This document shows, one piece after another, positions 63,936 to 64,000 of a stretch of 64,000 bases of DNA; positions within the stretch are counted from its first letter, which is position 1; every line of letters begins with the position of its first letter. The position numbers and the translations under genes were made by a program. Source of the stretch: Chryseobacterium gregarium DSM 19109 (lineage in GTDB: Bacteria > Bacteroidota > Bacteroidia > Flavobacteriales > Weeksellaceae); assembly GCF_000430845.1 (NCBI RefSeq), contig NZ_AUMU01000011.1, positions 124,001 through 188,000 of the forward strand, in the 5' to 3' direction. The notes under the pieces are model-generated. The model was not told where the DNA came from. It was given only the letters and a program-made list of their open reading frames with translations, and made no database searches.

Positions 63936-64000
63936 ATGAGCTCTGTTGCCGATAATGGAAAGCTGAAATTTGCAAATGATGCAGACAGCCGGTATACTAT
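63936..64000 (+). CDS. Possible start of a gene running off the window
   Basis: A frame open from 63834 (TTG) to the window end, with an internal ATG at 63936 (SSVADNGKLKFANDADSRYT). The upstream part (TISKKTTVGNYNTVTEFVSI) also reads like protein, so the true start may lie earlier. Too short for any identification. Confidence 0.25.
   Translation, partial: MSSVADNGKLKFANDADSRYT

Overview
The window looks like a chromosomal piece of a low-GC Bacteroidota bacterium, most likely Chryseobacterium or a close Weeksellaceae relative. Supporting signs are Bacteroidetes-type promoters (TAnnTTTG -7 boxes) before many starts, no recognisable Shine-Dalgarno sequences, three proteins with type IX secretion (T9SS) type B C-terminal sorting domains, a type B ribosomal protein L31 beside a Bacteroidetes GlmU-like protein, fused isobutyryl-CoA mutase, and families such as DUF4252, DUF3667 and DUF4407. 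I found no rRNA, tRNA, CRISPR array, transposase or prophage.

Layout. (1) 1-9046: a type VI secretion (T6SS, Bacteroidetes subtype iii by inference) VgrG/effector island. It holds the 3' part of VgrG, a DUF3289-like candidate effector, a small lipoprotein, a cytosolic protein of unknown role, and a 1398-residue protein that joins a PAAR-like tip domain to two predicted peptidoglycan hydrolases, followed by a lipoprotein that is a good immunity candidate. (2) 9437-10459: a MACPF pore-forming lipoprotein resembling Bacteroidales secreted antimicrobial proteins. (3) 10636-11883: ornithine aminotransferase. (4) 12122-20477: a surface-glycan cluster of two convergent operons with eight predicted glycosyltransferases and a mannose-isomerase-like cupin. 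(5) 20599-24848: gltX, accA, a secreted family protein and tsf. (6) 25359-35214: three tandem paralogous T9SS surface proteins whose lengths follow the number of copies (2, 1, 3) of an approximately 80-residue module. (7) 35371-38571: small exported proteins and trmB. (8) 38685-40485: the rplM-rpsI-rpsB operon on the minus strand. (9) 40753-51057: DUF3667 protein, icmF, a DUF71 PP-loop enzyme, a PadR-regulated membrane-protein unit, ruvC and a DUF4407 protein. (10) 51171-57424: guaB, an ECF sigma/DUF4252/DUF2807 unit, a GlmU-like protein and rpmE2. (11) 57611-63823: beta-helix lipoprotein, MazG-like enzyme, aroA, a short-chain dehydrogenase and an Omp85-like outer-membrane barrel.

Themes. The left end is devoted to competition: T6SS tip and effector proteins plus a MACPF lipoprotein. 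The centre is cell-surface biology (glycans and T9SS adhesin-like proteins). The rest is mainly housekeeping. tsf lies apart from rplM-rpsI-rpsB and on the other strand. A single inversion of about 24.0-38.6 kb would restore rpsB-tsf adjacency and would also put three paralogous exported-protein genes on one strand, so a past inversion is a reasonable hypothesis. The most interesting candidates are the dual-hydrolase PAAR effector with its lipoprotein partner, the DUF3289 gene behind vgrG, the MACPF lipoprotein, the C8 tract inside the second surface protein, and the modular T9SS trio.
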